64,000 nt of DNA. It comes from Bubalus kerabau (taxonomy: Eukaryota; Chordata; Mammalia; Artiodactyla; Bovidae). The translations under genes and the position numbers were made by a program. Positions 32,031 to 42,672 of this stretch are shown in pieces; within the stretch, counting starts at the first letter, position 1, and every line of letters begins with the position of its first letter. Where the stretch lies: positions 49,625,001 to 49,689,000 of the forward strand of contig NC_073630.1 of assembly GCF_029407905.1 (NCBI RefSeq), given 5' to 3'. Below the pieces are notes generated by a model. The model had not been told where the DNA came from. It worked only from the letters and a program-made list of their open reading frames with translations, and did not search any database.

Positions 32031-32629
32031 GACTCAAAGGGGAGAAAACCAGCCTTGTCAGAGGAAAAACAAAATAAGCTGAGGGAAGGCTGGAGGCAGG
32101 CAGTGGAGCGGGACAAAGGTGAGGACGGTGTGAGGAAAACCCTCCTCACAGAATTCTTGTGCTTATTGACCATAAGCACATTTTCCACCTTAAAGTTTTG
32201 TTCCAATATTCTCATTTCCTCTTAGTCAAAGTCCTAGACTAATCCTGGCCACTCCTAGGGCAGCCAGAAAGAAGGTCCATGTCACAGGGAAGGGCCCAAA
32301 TATAGTGGCCCTGTTGCTCAGGAGAAGATGACTTTGTTGGGGAATATCAGTCACTGAACAGTCACTGGGCCCTCCAGACGCTCCCAGCCAGCTGGAGCTG
32401 CAGCACCTGTTCTACAGCCAATGAACCCTCAGGAGTCGCAGCCGCAGTGAATCCACTGCTGGGGCTGCTGTCACGTCGAGATAGTAATAAGAGCCCCGGA
32501 GCCACAGCATCTACCCAGGGGATGCATTCACTCAGGTCACCAGCCATCCCACTCGTCTGTGATGACTGAAGAACAACCTTTCCATTCCCCTGATCCAATC
32601 TCACTCTCAGGGCAGATGCTGGAATGCAG
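32031..32629. other. unique sequence, nothing recognised
   Basis: A 161-codon minus-strand frame (32362-32847) runs through it and into the next repeat. No domain recognised, treated as chance. Confidence 0.4.
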
Positions 32630-32815
32630 AGCATTTCCTTCTGCATTCTATTCAGCACGCATTGATAGAGCTCCTCCTGAGTGTCCAGCACTGTGGTGGG
32701 ACATAGACTTTCTAAAATACATGGAACATGACCCCCAGCCTGCAGGAACCCATGCCCTGAAGACAAACTCTCCCCCCATCTCCCTGATATAGCACAAGTG
32801 ATACAAGCTATGATA
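32630..32815 (+). repeat. ancient mammal-wide interspersed repeat, 5' part
   Basis: 'tctattcagcacgcattgat', 'tgagtgtccagcactgtggt' and 'cagcctgcaggaacccatgc' match the family seen at 1790 and 13300. Confidence 0.5.
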
Positions 32816-33414
32816 GGCAGTGGCTTCCACGTTGCTAGACTTTGCATCTCTATAATTTAACATTTTTCAGCACACAAGCTACCTAGGAACACCACACACC
32901 CACCTGGCCATCCCTCCTGCTCCCGGATGAACTCCTGACCTGGTCAAAGGCCCCCACCTCACCAGGTTGCATGTTCCCTAGGAGGCAGGATCTTGAACAT
33001 GGCTTCCAGGGTCCTGCCACTGACCATAGCCACCACCTTGGGCACAACTCCAGGCTGCCCCAGGACAAAGCTCACCTCAGCGTGGTGCCTGGCAGGCCAG
33101 CCCTTTGGAAATCGGATGAGTGTCTCCATTTGCTGATGCTTTCTTCTCATCTTACCATGCCTGGGAGGGAGAGTGTGGAGGCACAAACCTGATCACTCAC
33201 ATACATTTATTCTACCTGGTCCAGCCAGGCCCGAGCCCCGGTGCACACACACACAGGCTAGTCCATGAACTGGACATTTTCAGCCCTCTGGACACCCGTC
33301 CTCATCCTGCAGAGTCTTGGCCCCAATAATAGTCCCCCTCAAAGCTCCGATGGCAGTTGCCTTCAACAGAGCACCCTTTAAGAGATAATCAGTTTTCTTA
33401 AGAAAATAATCAAT
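32816..33414. other. unique sequence, nothing recognised
   Basis: Possible MIR remnant near 33110-33160 (gatgagtgtctccatttgct). CA run at 33244-33254. No exon recognised. Confidence 0.4.
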
Positions 33415-33862
33415 GGGCTTCCCTGGTGGCTCAGTGGTAAAGAATCCGCTTGCTGATGCAAGAGACATGGGATGGATCACTAATCTGGAAATATGCCACA
33501 TACCACAGGACAATTAAACCCATGCACCGCAACTGTGCTTTAGAGCCCGGGAGCCACAGCTACCGAGCCCACATGGGGCAACTACTGAGCCCACTGCTGC
33601 TGCTGCTGCTAAGTCGCTTCAGTCGTGTCCGACTCTGTGCGGTCCCATAGACGGCAGCCCACCAGGCTCCCCCGTCCCTGGGATTCTCCAGGCAAGAACA
33701 CTGGAGTGGGTTGCCATTTCCTTCTCCAACTGAGCCCACTACTGTGCTGCAATTACTGAAACCCGTGCGCCCGAGAGCCTGTGCTCCACAAGAGAAGCCA
33801 CTGTAATAAGAAGCCTACACAACAACGAAGACCCAGCACAGTCAAAAATAAACAAATAAACA
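33415..33862 (+). mobile_element. CHR-type long tRNA-Glu SINE interrupted by Bov-A
   Basis: Head GGGCTTCCCTGGTGGCTCAG, body 'cgcaactgtgctttagagcc', then after the insertion 'tgtgctccacaagagaagcc', 'aacaacgaagacccagcaca' and an AAATAAACAAATAAAC tail. The Bov-A unit at 33594-33728 splits it. Confidence 0.9.
33594..33728 (-). mobile_element. Bov-A SINE unit with (TGC)n
   Basis: (CTG)n then TAAGTCGCTTCAGTCGTGTC to CCATTTCCTTCTCCA. ACTGAGCCCA flanks it on both sides (33584-33593 and 33729-33738), a 10-bp perfect target-site duplication. It inserted as a single 135-bp unit. Confidence 0.95.
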
Positions 33863-34021
33863 TGATTTTTTGAAAAATGAAAATAGTCAACAATTTTACA
33901 TGACAATTTAATTCTTGGTAAGCTAAAGCCAAAATCAAAACAGGGCATTAGTGAGAAAACCTTAATGAATATTTACAGTTATTCCAAACATGAGCCTTGT
34001 TTGTTTTAAATCACAACACTT

Positions 34022-34705
34022 CTATTAATTTTATTAATGGAGAGCTTTAGGTATTTATTGGCTGCACTGGGTCTTTGTTGCTGCTCTCAGGCTTTCTCTA
34101 GTTGTGGTGGGCGGGGCCTACCCTCTAGTTCCGGTGCGCAGGCTTCTCACTGCCGTGGCTTCTCCTGTTGCAGAGCAAAGGCTCTAGATGTGTGAGCGTC
34201 ATTAGCTGCAGCACAGTTGCTTATTAGTTGTGGCTCATGGGCCCTAGAGCATGCAGGCTTCAGTAATTGTATTGTACAGGCTTAGTTGCTCCTCAGAATG
34301 TGGAATCTTCCGGGGCCAGGGATTGAACCTATGTCTCCTGTATTGGCAGGTAGATTCCTATCCACAGGGCTTTATTGAGAGCTCAGTTGGTAAAGAAGCT
34401 GTTTACAATGCAGGAGACCCCGGTTCGATTCATGGATTGGGAAGATCTGCTGGAGAAGGGATAGGCTAACCACTCCAGTATCCTTGGGCTTTTCTGTGGC
34501 TCAGCTGGTAAAGAATCCGCCTGCAATGCAGGAGACGTGGGTTTGATCCCTGGGTTTGGAAGATCCCCTGGAGAAGGGCATGGCAACCCACTCCAGTATT
34601 CTGGCCTGGAGAATTCCAAGGACTGTATAGCCCATGGGATCACAAAGAGTCGGACACGACTGAGCAACTTTCACTTTCCTATCCACTGTACCACCAGGGA
34701 AGCCC
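34022..34705 (-). mobile_element. CHR-type long tRNA-Glu SINE, reversed, with nested Bov-tA
   Basis: Reversed body 'gcactgggtctttgttgctg', 'ctagttccggtgcgcaggct', then head 'gggattgaacctatgtctcc' and, after the insertion, 'accaccagggaagccc'. A 15-bp target-site duplication with one mismatch, TAAATCRCAACACTT (34007-34021 and 34706-34720), fixes both ends. Confidence 0.92.
34366..34675 (+). mobile_element. Bov-tA tandem (one and a half units)
   Basis: A partial Bov-tA (34366-~34487) runs directly into a full Bov-tA (TTGGGCTTTTCTGTGGCTCA onward) that ends AGAGTCGGACACGACTGAGC. A perfect 11-bp target-site duplication, TTCCTATCCAC (34355-34365 and 34676-34686), surrounds the pair, so they arrived as one retrotransposed unit. 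Confidence 0.93.
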
Positions 34706-35814
34706 TAAATCGCAACACTTTTAAAAATGTTGCTCAGAAAGCACAACTGTTTAAATGCTCATGTGCTCATTACCTGATACCAGGCTTCTCTTTGCTCTGT
34801 ATCCTGGGATGCCCAGAGCACTCTATGCTTGGCTCCGGAGCTTTCTTCAGCCTGAGTGTGGAAAGAAATTGGTCTCAGCTTTAGGGAGGGCTTTTATCAG
34901 GGAGAGTTTCTGAGGGCAGCAGAACAGAGGGGTGGAGGGAGTCGGGTCTGGGTCAGGCGCCTGCCCCTTCACTCACGAGTGGTGTGACATTGATAGGGCT
35001 GGCCTCCCTCAGAGAATGACCTAGAGACGAAGACACGAGAGCACACAGCCCACCTGCTTGGTGATCGGAGGAAACACCAGGAGGGGAGGAGAGAGGTGAG
35101 AAAGGGAAAAGAGGGAAGCCGTCCCATCATGCCTTAGGGAGCAGGTTACCTCAGAGACCAACTGAGGATTAACCTCACTGGGACTCGGGGGAGACTGTGT
35201 AGTGCTGGCCTCAGAGATGTCCCAAGGCGGGGGTGGTGAAGCCATCAGCTCCCATCAGGCTGCTCCCAGGGCTGCAACTCCTCAACATGCCAGGCAAGGC
35301 TGGGCTAGTGCATGTGGCCAGGGAGCCCTCAGGAAGGGCCTTCCATTATTTATAATAAGAAGCCATGAGGTCGACAGTACCCAGGGCCTAAGGGAGGGCC
35401 AGGGCCAGTGCCTTCTACAGGCCATAGAAGGAGACATTAAGAAGAATCATAAAAATGTGAATGCTGACTTCACTGTATGCTGGAGAACTCAATGAGCTAA
35501 GATGTGTGAAACCACCGTGTAAATGGAAAAGCACCACACACGTGTTCCATTGGATGCTCTCAACGGTGATGATGATGATGAAAACAGCAATTCGGGGCTC
35601 ATTTACTTGCTCCATCTTCCTCATAGGAACCTCTGACCAGGGACTGGGTGCCTGCACAGAGTTTACACCTTTCCTCTGTAACTTCCCAAGGCGTCCGCAA
35701 GTGATGGCATTTCTTCAGCGTGGTATGTGTTCTCTCGGAGTGAAAAATGAAACCCATCCCGAATCTCACAAATCTTTCAACAAATAAACAAGAGTCTTTT
35801 ATTTTATTGTTAAC
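34706..35814. other. unique sequence, nothing recognised
   Basis: Short (GAT)n at 35568-35581. No repeat family or exon recognised. Confidence 0.45.
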
Positions 35815-36185
35815 ATTTTAAAACTCAGTCTTTGGACAGATTCTATATTTGCATGGGGCACAATTTTGAGATAGATCAAGAGGTGTACAGTGATACTGTC
35901 CCTGGCCCCCACTTGCTTCCTTTCCTGTGTAACTTTAGAGTGTGGGGCTATGTGTTGTGAGTTTAAATCAGTTTACATTTATCTAAACTAAACTGTTATT
36001 TTTCCTCTTTTTTTTTTTTTTTTACCTAAACAGACGATATCAACACATGCTGTTCCTCACCTGGTTTTTGTCACTGAACACTGCAACCCTTACCCATCCA
36101 TAGAGAGTTTTCTCTCTCTCTTTTTAAACAGCTCTATAGTATTCCGCACAACTTTTTGCTGCAGAAAATAGTCGTCTTCAGCAGT
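35815..36185 (-). repeat. probable L1M-type fragment
   Basis: 'tgctgttcctcacctggttt', 'cttacccatccatagagagt' and 'acagctctatagtattccgc' fit a degraded mammalian L1 phrase (only the part after about 36030 is reasonably clear). A T-run lies at 36009-36023. Confidence 0.4.
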
Positions 36186-36254
36186 CAACAAGCCTGTGAT
36201 GGGCCAGTGCCATGCTTGCACACATGATCTTATTTAACCCTATAAGCACAAAGA
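36186..36254 (-). repeat. MIR SINE, left piece
   Basis: 'tgggccagtgccatgcttgc' and 'atgatcttatttaaccctat' are the reversed MIR start. It continues at 36716 after two SINE insertions. Confidence 0.65.
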
Positions 36255-36475
36255 CAGAAAGAGAGACTTCCCTGGCAGCTCAGTGGTAAAGAATCTGCCT
36301 GCAATGCAGGAGACTCAGGTTCAGTCCCTGGGTTGGGAATATCCTCTGGAGGAGGGCATGGCAACCCACTCCAGTTTTCTTGCCTGGAGAATCCCATGGA
36401 CAGAGAAGCCTGATGGGCTACAATCCACGCAAAGAGTCGGACACGACTGAAGCAACTTAGCACACACATGCACAC
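36255..36475 (+). mobile_element. Bov-tA SINE
   Basis: GACTTCCCTGGCAGCTCAGTGG head and GGTTCAGTCCC B box. CCCTATAAGCACAAAGA (36238-36254) and CCCTGTAAGCACAAAGA (36476-36492) form a 17-bp target-site duplication with one mismatch. Confidence 0.95.
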
Positions 36476-36507
36476 CCCTGTAAGCACAAAGAGGGACTGC
36501 AGTTGTT

Positions 36508-36715
36508 GTGAAAGTGTTAGTCTCCCAGTCGTGCCTGACTCTTTGCAACCCCAGGGACTGTAGCCTGCCAGGCTCCTGTGTCCATGGAATTCTCAACCCA
36601 CTCCATGGAGTGGGTTGCCATGCCCTCGTCCAGGGGATCTGCCCAACCCAGGGATCCAACCCAGGTCTCCCACATTTGCAGGCAGGTTCTTTACCGTCTG
36701 AGCCACCGGGAAAGT
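36508..36715 (-). mobile_element. Bov-tA SINE with an internal palindrome
   Basis: Reversed copy from GTGAAAGTGTTAGTCTCCCA to GAGCCACCGGGAAAGT. The usual CCAGGCAAGAATACT segment is replaced by a short inverted copy of the neighbouring GGAGTGGGTT, giving a perfect palindrome at 36594-36617. Confidence 0.95.
36594..36617. repeat. 24-bp perfect palindrome inside a SINE
   Basis: CAACCCACTCCA is followed directly by its reverse complement. The right half is normal Bov-tA sequence and the left half replaces normal sequence, which points to a local template switch. Confidence 0.95.
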
Positions 36716-36840
36716 TACGATCACCATTTCATTGTAAGGAACTGAAGCTCATTGAGAAGTTAAGTTCCAGGCCTGAGGTTACACAGCAGCTAAGGGGCAG
36801 GCTGACCCTGGAGGTGAGTCTAGTGTGTCCCTTGTCCTCT
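36716..36840 (-). repeat. MIR SINE, right piece
   Basis: 'tcaccatttcattgtaagga', 'ttccaggcctgaggttacac' and 'agcagctaaggggcaggctg' continue the reversed MIR. Confidence 0.7.
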
Positions 36841-37400
36841 GAACACCCTTCCTCTCATGGAGAGATGAGAGCAGCCATGAAGCTTGTGAGTTGTTCAGAG
36901 GAAGACCTCCATGCCAACTTGGACATTTCTTTGCCATAGTGCATTTTGTGCAGTTTGCTTTATTTGGATATTTGTATTATTTCCTGCATTTTGCCCCTGA
37001 AAGGATTCCATCTGAGGCAGGAGGCTGGAGTGAATGGCTGGAGGATGTTCCTTCTTTAAGGACAGGCCTGAGAATGTGTGGGTGGTACCAGCGGAGTGCA
37101 ATGGAGCTGCAGTCCTAGGTGAGCCGAGCGCTAGCGAGTCCCTGAGAGGCGGGCACTGCAGGCGGGGGCTGAGCCTGGGGTAGGAGCTGTGCTGAGGCCA
37201 GGGAAAGGTCCAGGGCTTTTGGCCAGGGGATGTTGTTAAGGGAGGAAGCTGGGGCTGAGGGAGCTGGAACCGAGAACAGTATGAAAAAGAGGTTTGTCTG
37301 GAATCATCTGGCCCATGGCCATGTCTTTTAGGTGGAGAGTCAGACCCAGAACTAAGTGTTGGTGTTCACAAGTTCACAGGAGTTCTCCTGATCCCTGGGA
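36841..37400. other. unique sequence, nothing recognised
   Basis: Small GC-rich part at 37110-37170 with a few CpGs, too weak for an island. No exon recognised. Confidence 0.4.
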
Positions 37401-37611
37401 GATTCCCTCATGGCTCAGCAGGTAAAGAATCCACCTGCAATGTGGGAGACACGGGAGACGTGGACTTGATCCCTGAGTTGAGAATATCCCCTGGAGAAGG
37501 AAATGGCAATCCACTCCAGCATTCTTGCCTAAAGAAGTCCTTGGACAGAGGAGCCTGGCGGGCTACAGTCCACGAGGTCGCAAAGAGTCGGATTCAGCTG
37601 AGTGACTAGAC
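37401..37611 (+). mobile_element. Bov-tA SINE
   Basis: ATTCCCTCATGGCTCAGCAG head with a divergent B box (GGACTTGATCCC). The body ends CAAAGAGTCGGATTCAGCTG. Confidence 0.93.
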
Positions 37612-38354
37612 ACCCATGCTTCTGATCCAGTGCTCCCACTACTACCCCTCTAGAGACGAAAGCAAAGACAGTGTGTGTGTTGGAGGAGGGGTCTGGGGAA
37701 AATATATCTGTGCCTAGAACTGTGTGTGAGCCTGCAGCACAGGCTGAGGAATGGAGAGTAAGAGGAACTCAGGGCAAGGAAGAAAGAGGACATAAAACTC
37801 AGAAATCCTTCCAATAATGCATACAAGTCCCAGGGATTTCCAATCTGAAGCTTTGCCATCTTTAATCCCATGACAATGTTTGACAATATAAATGGTATTC
37901 ATTCGGGCGGTGGTTGTTAATTTTTACAACTCCAGCAACTGCAGATTTTGGAGTTCTCTGGCTCTTTGGCAGCTTCACACAAGTTAGTTCTTCACAGCCT
38001 CCGTCATTCTACACATGCCTGCTCTGCACTCATTTGTCCCTTTTCAGATAAAGTCACACTAAATGACCGAAAGTGGAAGAAAGATGGTTCTCTAAAGACT
38101 TTTTGCTAGAATTGGGGCGGGGTGGGAGAAGGAAAAGGTCCTTTCCTCTGTAGTTGTTTAGTAACAGAATGTAAACCTAGAGATGAAAAGACCTCCTCAC
38201 CGGAAGAGCATCTGAGAGTGAAGCCAACACAGAGGAAGGCAGAACACAGAGAGTGACTCCGCTGATATCCTTTGATAACTTGGCTCCAGCTGTGCCTGAA
38301 GCAGTTTACATCTGGACTTTCACAGAGCAGGAAGCACTAAAGTATCTTTCTTGT
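37612..38354. other. unique sequence, nothing recognised
   Basis: Short GT run at 37672. No repeat or exon recognised. Confidence 0.4.
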
Positions 38355-38585
38355 GAGATCTACATAGTGATTAGGAATCAGGTTGCCTAGATTTGAATCG
38401 TGGATCTGCCACTTACTAGCTACAGAACCTTGGACAAGACACTTAACCTCTCTGGGCCTCAATATCCTCAACAATAAAATGGGATAATAAGAGTATCTAT
38501 CTCATAGGGTTGATATGAAGATTAAATGAGTTAACACATGAGACGCATTTAGAACAGTACCTGGCATACTAGTGCCATTACAAAA
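38355..38585 (+). repeat. MIR SINE, well preserved
   Basis: 'ttgaatcgtggatctgccac', 'ttactagctacagaaccttg', 'cacttaacctctctgggcct' and 'aatgggataataagagtatc' reproduce MIR nearly base for base. Confidence 0.92.
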
Positions 38586-38589
38586 AATC

Positions 38590-38965
38590 ATTTGTGCCAG
38601 TCAGTATGTGGCAGCAATAAACAGCCCCAAAGTCTCAGTGGTTCACAACAGTTGTTTTTCCTTTTTGAACATAGGAGCATCCACTGTGGATCAGCAAACA
38701 CAGTCCTCATTGTACTTAGGAATCTGAGCTGATAGGGCAGCTGCCTTCTCTAATGTTGCTGGTCACTATGATAGAGGGAACAACTTCAAAACGGATACAA
38801 TGGCTTTTGCCCAGGAGAGGTATATGTCACTTCCACTCACATTTCATTGGCCAAACCAAGTCACTTGGCCACACCTAGCTTCAAAGAGGAGGGAAGAGCA
38901 GTCCTGCCAGGTTCCCAGAAAGGGCGGCCCTGCTGACCACCACATTACTATTGTCACATCTTAAC
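38590..38965 (-). repeat. probable MaLR LTR
   Basis: 'cactcacatttcattggcca' and 'aagtcacttggccacaccta', 'gcttcaaagaggagggaaga' match a reversed MaLR-type LTR segment. Confidence 0.5.
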
Positions 38966-39289
38966 TGGTTGAGCATTGGACACTTGCAACTGAAAGATTC
39001 CCAAGTAAATAAGAAATCGCAAGGACCCCTGGTTTTAGTCTCAGCAGCAGCCAGGTGCCATATGAAGCCATGTTATTACTAACTCCCTTTTCCCTCCTTC
39101 ACTCCAACCATTTTTAAGTCTGTGGCTCCTAGCTATCTGTCTTTCAGGTGTCAGGACCATGTCACTGATATTTTCAGTGATCCCTTGCTGGTTAAATCCC
39201 AGAAAAGTGGAAAGAAATGTGGTTAGTCCAGAGTCACGTGTATACAAAACAAAGTACTGAGGGAGAAAAGACAGGAAGGTTTCCTTAGG
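38966..39289. other. unique sequence, nothing recognised
   Basis: No recognised feature. Confidence 0.4.
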
Positions 39290-39720
39290 AGAGGAGATGT
39301 GTTAGGTCAGGTTCACTAGAAGCACAGTTGAGATGAGCATTCAGGAACCTGTGATTAAGCAAGGGGGTCTCTCCGGAGAGGAGTGAGGGAAGCTGGAGAG
39401 GGCAGAGGCCAGAGCTAAGTCAGCCTGGTCCCATGGGCAGCTCTGGAGCAGCCCGTCCTGCCTGGAGACAAGCAACTGGCCTTTTACAGCTTATTGTGAT
39501 CAGTCATTGGCATCAGGCTACTCTAAAGGGGAGAGTCAACCTTCTGGGCTAGGCAGCTCCTACTGGGTTGGTTAAGGGTGATTCTGGGAAAAGGGGACAG
39601 GTGTGAGCTGCCGGCAGCTGGGGGCGGGGTGCAGCAGGCCAGTCAAGGTGATTTGGATGGGGCACCAACAGCATCTACTAGAAGCCTGAGAAAGCACTAA
39701 TAGGAACCATCTCCCCTTTC
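39290..39720. repeat. possible old LTR
   Basis: 'ggtcaggttcactagaagca', 'cagtcattggcatcaggcta' and 'ctgggctaggcagctcctac' have the feel of an old mammalian LTR. Family and strand are not assigned. Confidence 0.35.
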
Positions 39721-39899
39721 CTCCCACTAGTAAAAGCATGCCTCACAAGCCTGGAAAATATTGACATAAGTGGGGTAAGAAACAACAGCCAGTGGTTCCC
39801 CATTTATCTCCTAGATTAAATAGAAATTTTACCATCAACCCATATTTCCAGGCCTATGTCCCAAGACCCTCACAAACCTAATCTATATGAAAAGTTACC

Positions 39900-40250
39900 T
39901 GGAACCTTGATATTTTATGAACAACTTCCATGCCTTTGCTCTGACTCTTTTCCCTCTTCTGCCAAGAGTACACAGGTCCCTCTCCAGACCTCTGAAATTC
40001 TATCCACACTTCAAGGCCCTCTCAAATACTGACGGCTTCATAAAGCCTTTCCTAATCACTCGACAGGATATGAGCTTTCCCTTCTTTGAAACCTCAAAGC
40101 CCTTACTTTCAGCAGTGGGTTTCATTCTACGAATTTGAGTCATTTGATAAGTGATAGCCTTCAAATCTTTTATGGACTCTTTAGGAAGAGTTCAGTCTTT
40201 TTCTCTTTGCTGCATCTGGCAAACACCTTGAATATGAAGGCACTTAATTG
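39900..40250 (+). repeat. L2 LINE fragment
   Basis: 'ttccatgcctttgctctgac', 'tatccacacttcaaggccct' and 'cataaagcctttcctaatca' follow the L2 3' order. Confidence 0.75.
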
Positions 40251-40324
40251 CTATGTGTGTAATTGAGTATCTACTTAGGTGAGATTAAATGTCCACTTAT
40301 GATCAAAGCTTTTGTCTTATGTGC

Positions 40325-40491
40325 ATCACCCAGAGCTGACATTTGCTGAGCACACTTCCTATGTCCTGTGCATGAAGTATTTTCTTTGCATTAGTGATCT
40401 TCACCCCATAGATAAGAAACCGAAGCCAAGAGAGGTCAAACAACTTGCCAAAAGCCACACAGGTAGCAGGTGGTAGATTAAATAAAGTCTT
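40325..40491 (-). repeat. MIR SINE, left piece
   Basis: 'agctgacatttgctgagcac', 'taagaaaccgaagccaagag' and 'caaaagccacacaggtagca'. It continues at 40771 (attcagagcccacactctta), split by Bov-A2. Confidence 0.8.
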
Positions 40492-40760
40492 GCTGCTAAG
40501 TCGCTTCAGTCGTGTCCGATTCTGTGCGATCCCATAGAAGGCAGCCCACCAGGCTCTTCCGTCCCTGGGATTCTCCAGGCAAGAACACTGGAGTGGGTTG
40601 CCATTTCCTTCTCCAATGCATGAAAGTGAAAAGTGAAAGGGAATTTGCTCAGTTGCGTCCAACTCTTCGCGACCCCATGGACTGCAACCTACCAGGCTCC
40701 TCCGTCCATGGGATTTTCCAGGCAAGAGTACTGGAGTGGGGTGCCATCGCCTTTTCCGGG
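40492..40760 (-). mobile_element. Bov-A2 SINE (full dimer)
   Basis: Reversed dimer: GCTGCTAAGTCGCTTCAGTC, linker CATGAAAGTGAAAAGTGAAA, ending CCATCGCCTTTTCCGGG. ATAAAGTCTT on both sides (40482-40491 and 40761-40770) is the target-site duplication. Confidence 0.97.
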
Positions 40761-40770
40761 ATAAAGTCTT

Positions 40771-40810
40771 AGGTTCATCTAAATTCAGAGCCCACACTCT
40801 TAACCTCTAT
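40771..40810 (-). repeat. MIR SINE, right piece
   Basis: 'aattcagagcccacactctt' followed by 'aacc' completes the MIR begun at 40325. Confidence 0.7.
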
Positions 40811-41040
40811 GAGAGACCTGGAATAGGGACAAATACGGACCTGCTATCAGAAGACATACTATATGTGCAGGCTGTCACTCACCTTGAGCACTGAGGTGAA
40901 CAAACCTGAACAACACTGGAGAAAACTAGAAAGCTGCTCGCCCAACTCATCCCTTTTTCCTCCTGGGTAAAGAACTAGACCAGTGTTGCTCTGGTTTTAA
41001 TGTGCACACAATTCACCTGGGGGAATGGGGACACCAGCCG

Positions 41041-41062
41041 AAAACACACACACACCCCCCAC
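41041..41062. repeat. (CA)n/C-rich simple repeat
   Basis: 'aaaacacacacacacccccc', a short simple repeat. Confidence 0.85.
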
Positions 41063-41089
41063 ATAACACAATGTAAGAACATCTATGAT

Positions 41090-41400
41090 AGAAATATGCC
41101 CTCACTAGAAAGAAGAAGGTGAAAACCCAGCAGGGGTGGAGATGGAAGTGAGAGAAAATGCCCCAGAAAAGGTTACCACCGAGCTGAGTCTTAAGGATGA
41201 GAGAGCTGACCTGGTACAGAAAAGAAAGGGAAGAAGGACTATTTCAGGTGGAGGGTCAGCACACCAAAGCTAAGGAGGTAAGAGGGTCCCAGAGGCACTT
41301 GGGGAGATGCCAGTGGCTGAATATAGCCAGGAAAGAGAAGGAGGGGCCCCTGGCAAGAGCCTGGCTAGAGAGAAAGAGTGCGGATCCAAGAGACATTGCC
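41090..41400 (+). repeat. ancient interspersed repeat (L1M-type, tentative)
   Basis: 'aaaaggttaccaccgagctg', 'agtcttaaggatgagagagc' and 'aaagctaaggaggtaagagg' fit the middle of the family seen at 5150 and 21880. Confidence 0.4.
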
Positions 41401-41419
41401 ATCTTGTACCAAGGTTAAG

Positions 41420-41634
41420 GGGGCTTCCTTGGTGGTTCAGTGGTTAAAGAATCTGTCTGCCAATGAAAGACACATGGGTTCAATTCCTGGGTGGGGAAGA
41501 TCCCCTGGAGGAGGAAATGGCAACCCATTCCAGTATTCTTGCCTGGGAAATCCCATGGACAGAGGAGCCTGAAGGGCTACTATCCATGGGGTCACAAGAG
41601 ACAGACGCAACTTAGTGACTGAGCATGCACGCAC
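41420..41634 (+). mobile_element. Bov-tA SINE
   Basis: GGGCTTCCTTGGTGGTTCAG head and GGGTTCAATTCC B box. A short TTAAGG repeat at both ends may be the target-site duplication. Confidence 0.94.
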
Positions 41635-42214
41635 ATTAAGGATAAGGGAAACCACCGAGGACCTCAAGGTGAGTGACTGTCAACCTGACCCCCAGAAGTT
41701 TCTCTTCTACTGCTCTCAGGGAGACTCTGTCAGAGGGGTGCCATCAGATTATTTTAAATGAGGAGGTTTCTAGGTCCCAACAAGCCTCACTGCTTGGGAC
41801 CCCAGAGCAAATGCTTCTCCCCAGGATTCAGATTGTGGATCCAGGGCATTTCCAGAGTCAGGGAGGCACAGAGCCATATAGCCCATGGGGAAGGACCCCT
41901 GGCTGTGGAGTAGAAGAGAAGCAAGAACAAATCAAAGGGGAATGTGCCGAGACAGCCCCCCCTCCAACACTGCCTCCCCAGGATCAGTCTTAGGTATTTC
42001 TTTATTAGACCATCATTTCTCAACCTTTTTCCCAATGACACATACATACAAGGCACTTGACCTTCACCAGACAGACATATTTCTTTGATATATCCAGAGT
42101 TCTACTCATTTCCTAGAGCCATAGTACCTGTGATTGGGAGTGACATTCATGGAGGCAGAAGAATGAGTTCACTCTAATTCATGAAGCAGATAAACCTCAC
42201 AGAATCCTTGATGC
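41635..42214. other. unique sequence, nothing recognised
   Basis: No repeat or exon recognised. Confidence 0.4.
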
Positions 42215-42455
42215 CTTCCCCATGGCTGGGAATAGATTATAAGCTTGGATGCCAGACAAACTCAGGTTCTTATTTGGACTCCCTCACTTATGTCTGTGTG
42301 CCCTTAAACCCTTTGAGCCTTAGCTTGCTCATCTGCAAAATGGTTATGATAATAAAATCCTACCGTGGAGGGTTTGTTATCAGCCCTGGATCTGCTTATG
42401 CAATCTAAATGCTTGGGTATGTGCCTGATACATGGTCAATAAGCGACAGATGATA
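42215..42455 (+). repeat. MIR SINE
   Basis: 'cttggatgccagacaaactc', 'tgagccttagcttgctcatc', 'tgcaaaatggttatgataat' and 'tgcctgatacatggtcaata' follow forward MIR. Confidence 0.82.
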
Positions 42456-42530
42456 ACTTGGTGAATACTCAATAGATGATAACTTCCTTACTACTAATGT
42501 TGTCTTATTCTTTTAACAACATGCCTGGGA

Positions 42531-42672
42531 CTTTCTTGATGGTCCAGTGGCTAAGACTCCAAGCTCCCAACTCAGGGGGTCTAGGTTCAATCCCTGATCA
42601 GGGGACTAAACCCACATGCTGCAACTAATAAGAGTTCATATGCCAAAAAAAATACATAAATATTAAAAAATA
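42531..42672 (+). mobile_element. CHR-2-type tRNA-Glu SINE
   Basis: GGGACTTTCTTGATGGTCCA head, B box AGGTTCAATCCC, short body 'gactaaacccacatgctgca' and an A-rich tail with AATACATAAATATT. Confidence 0.85.

Noticed and set aside
32362..32847. 161-codon minus-strand frame
   Set aside because: Antisense to an old interspersed repeat and without a known domain.
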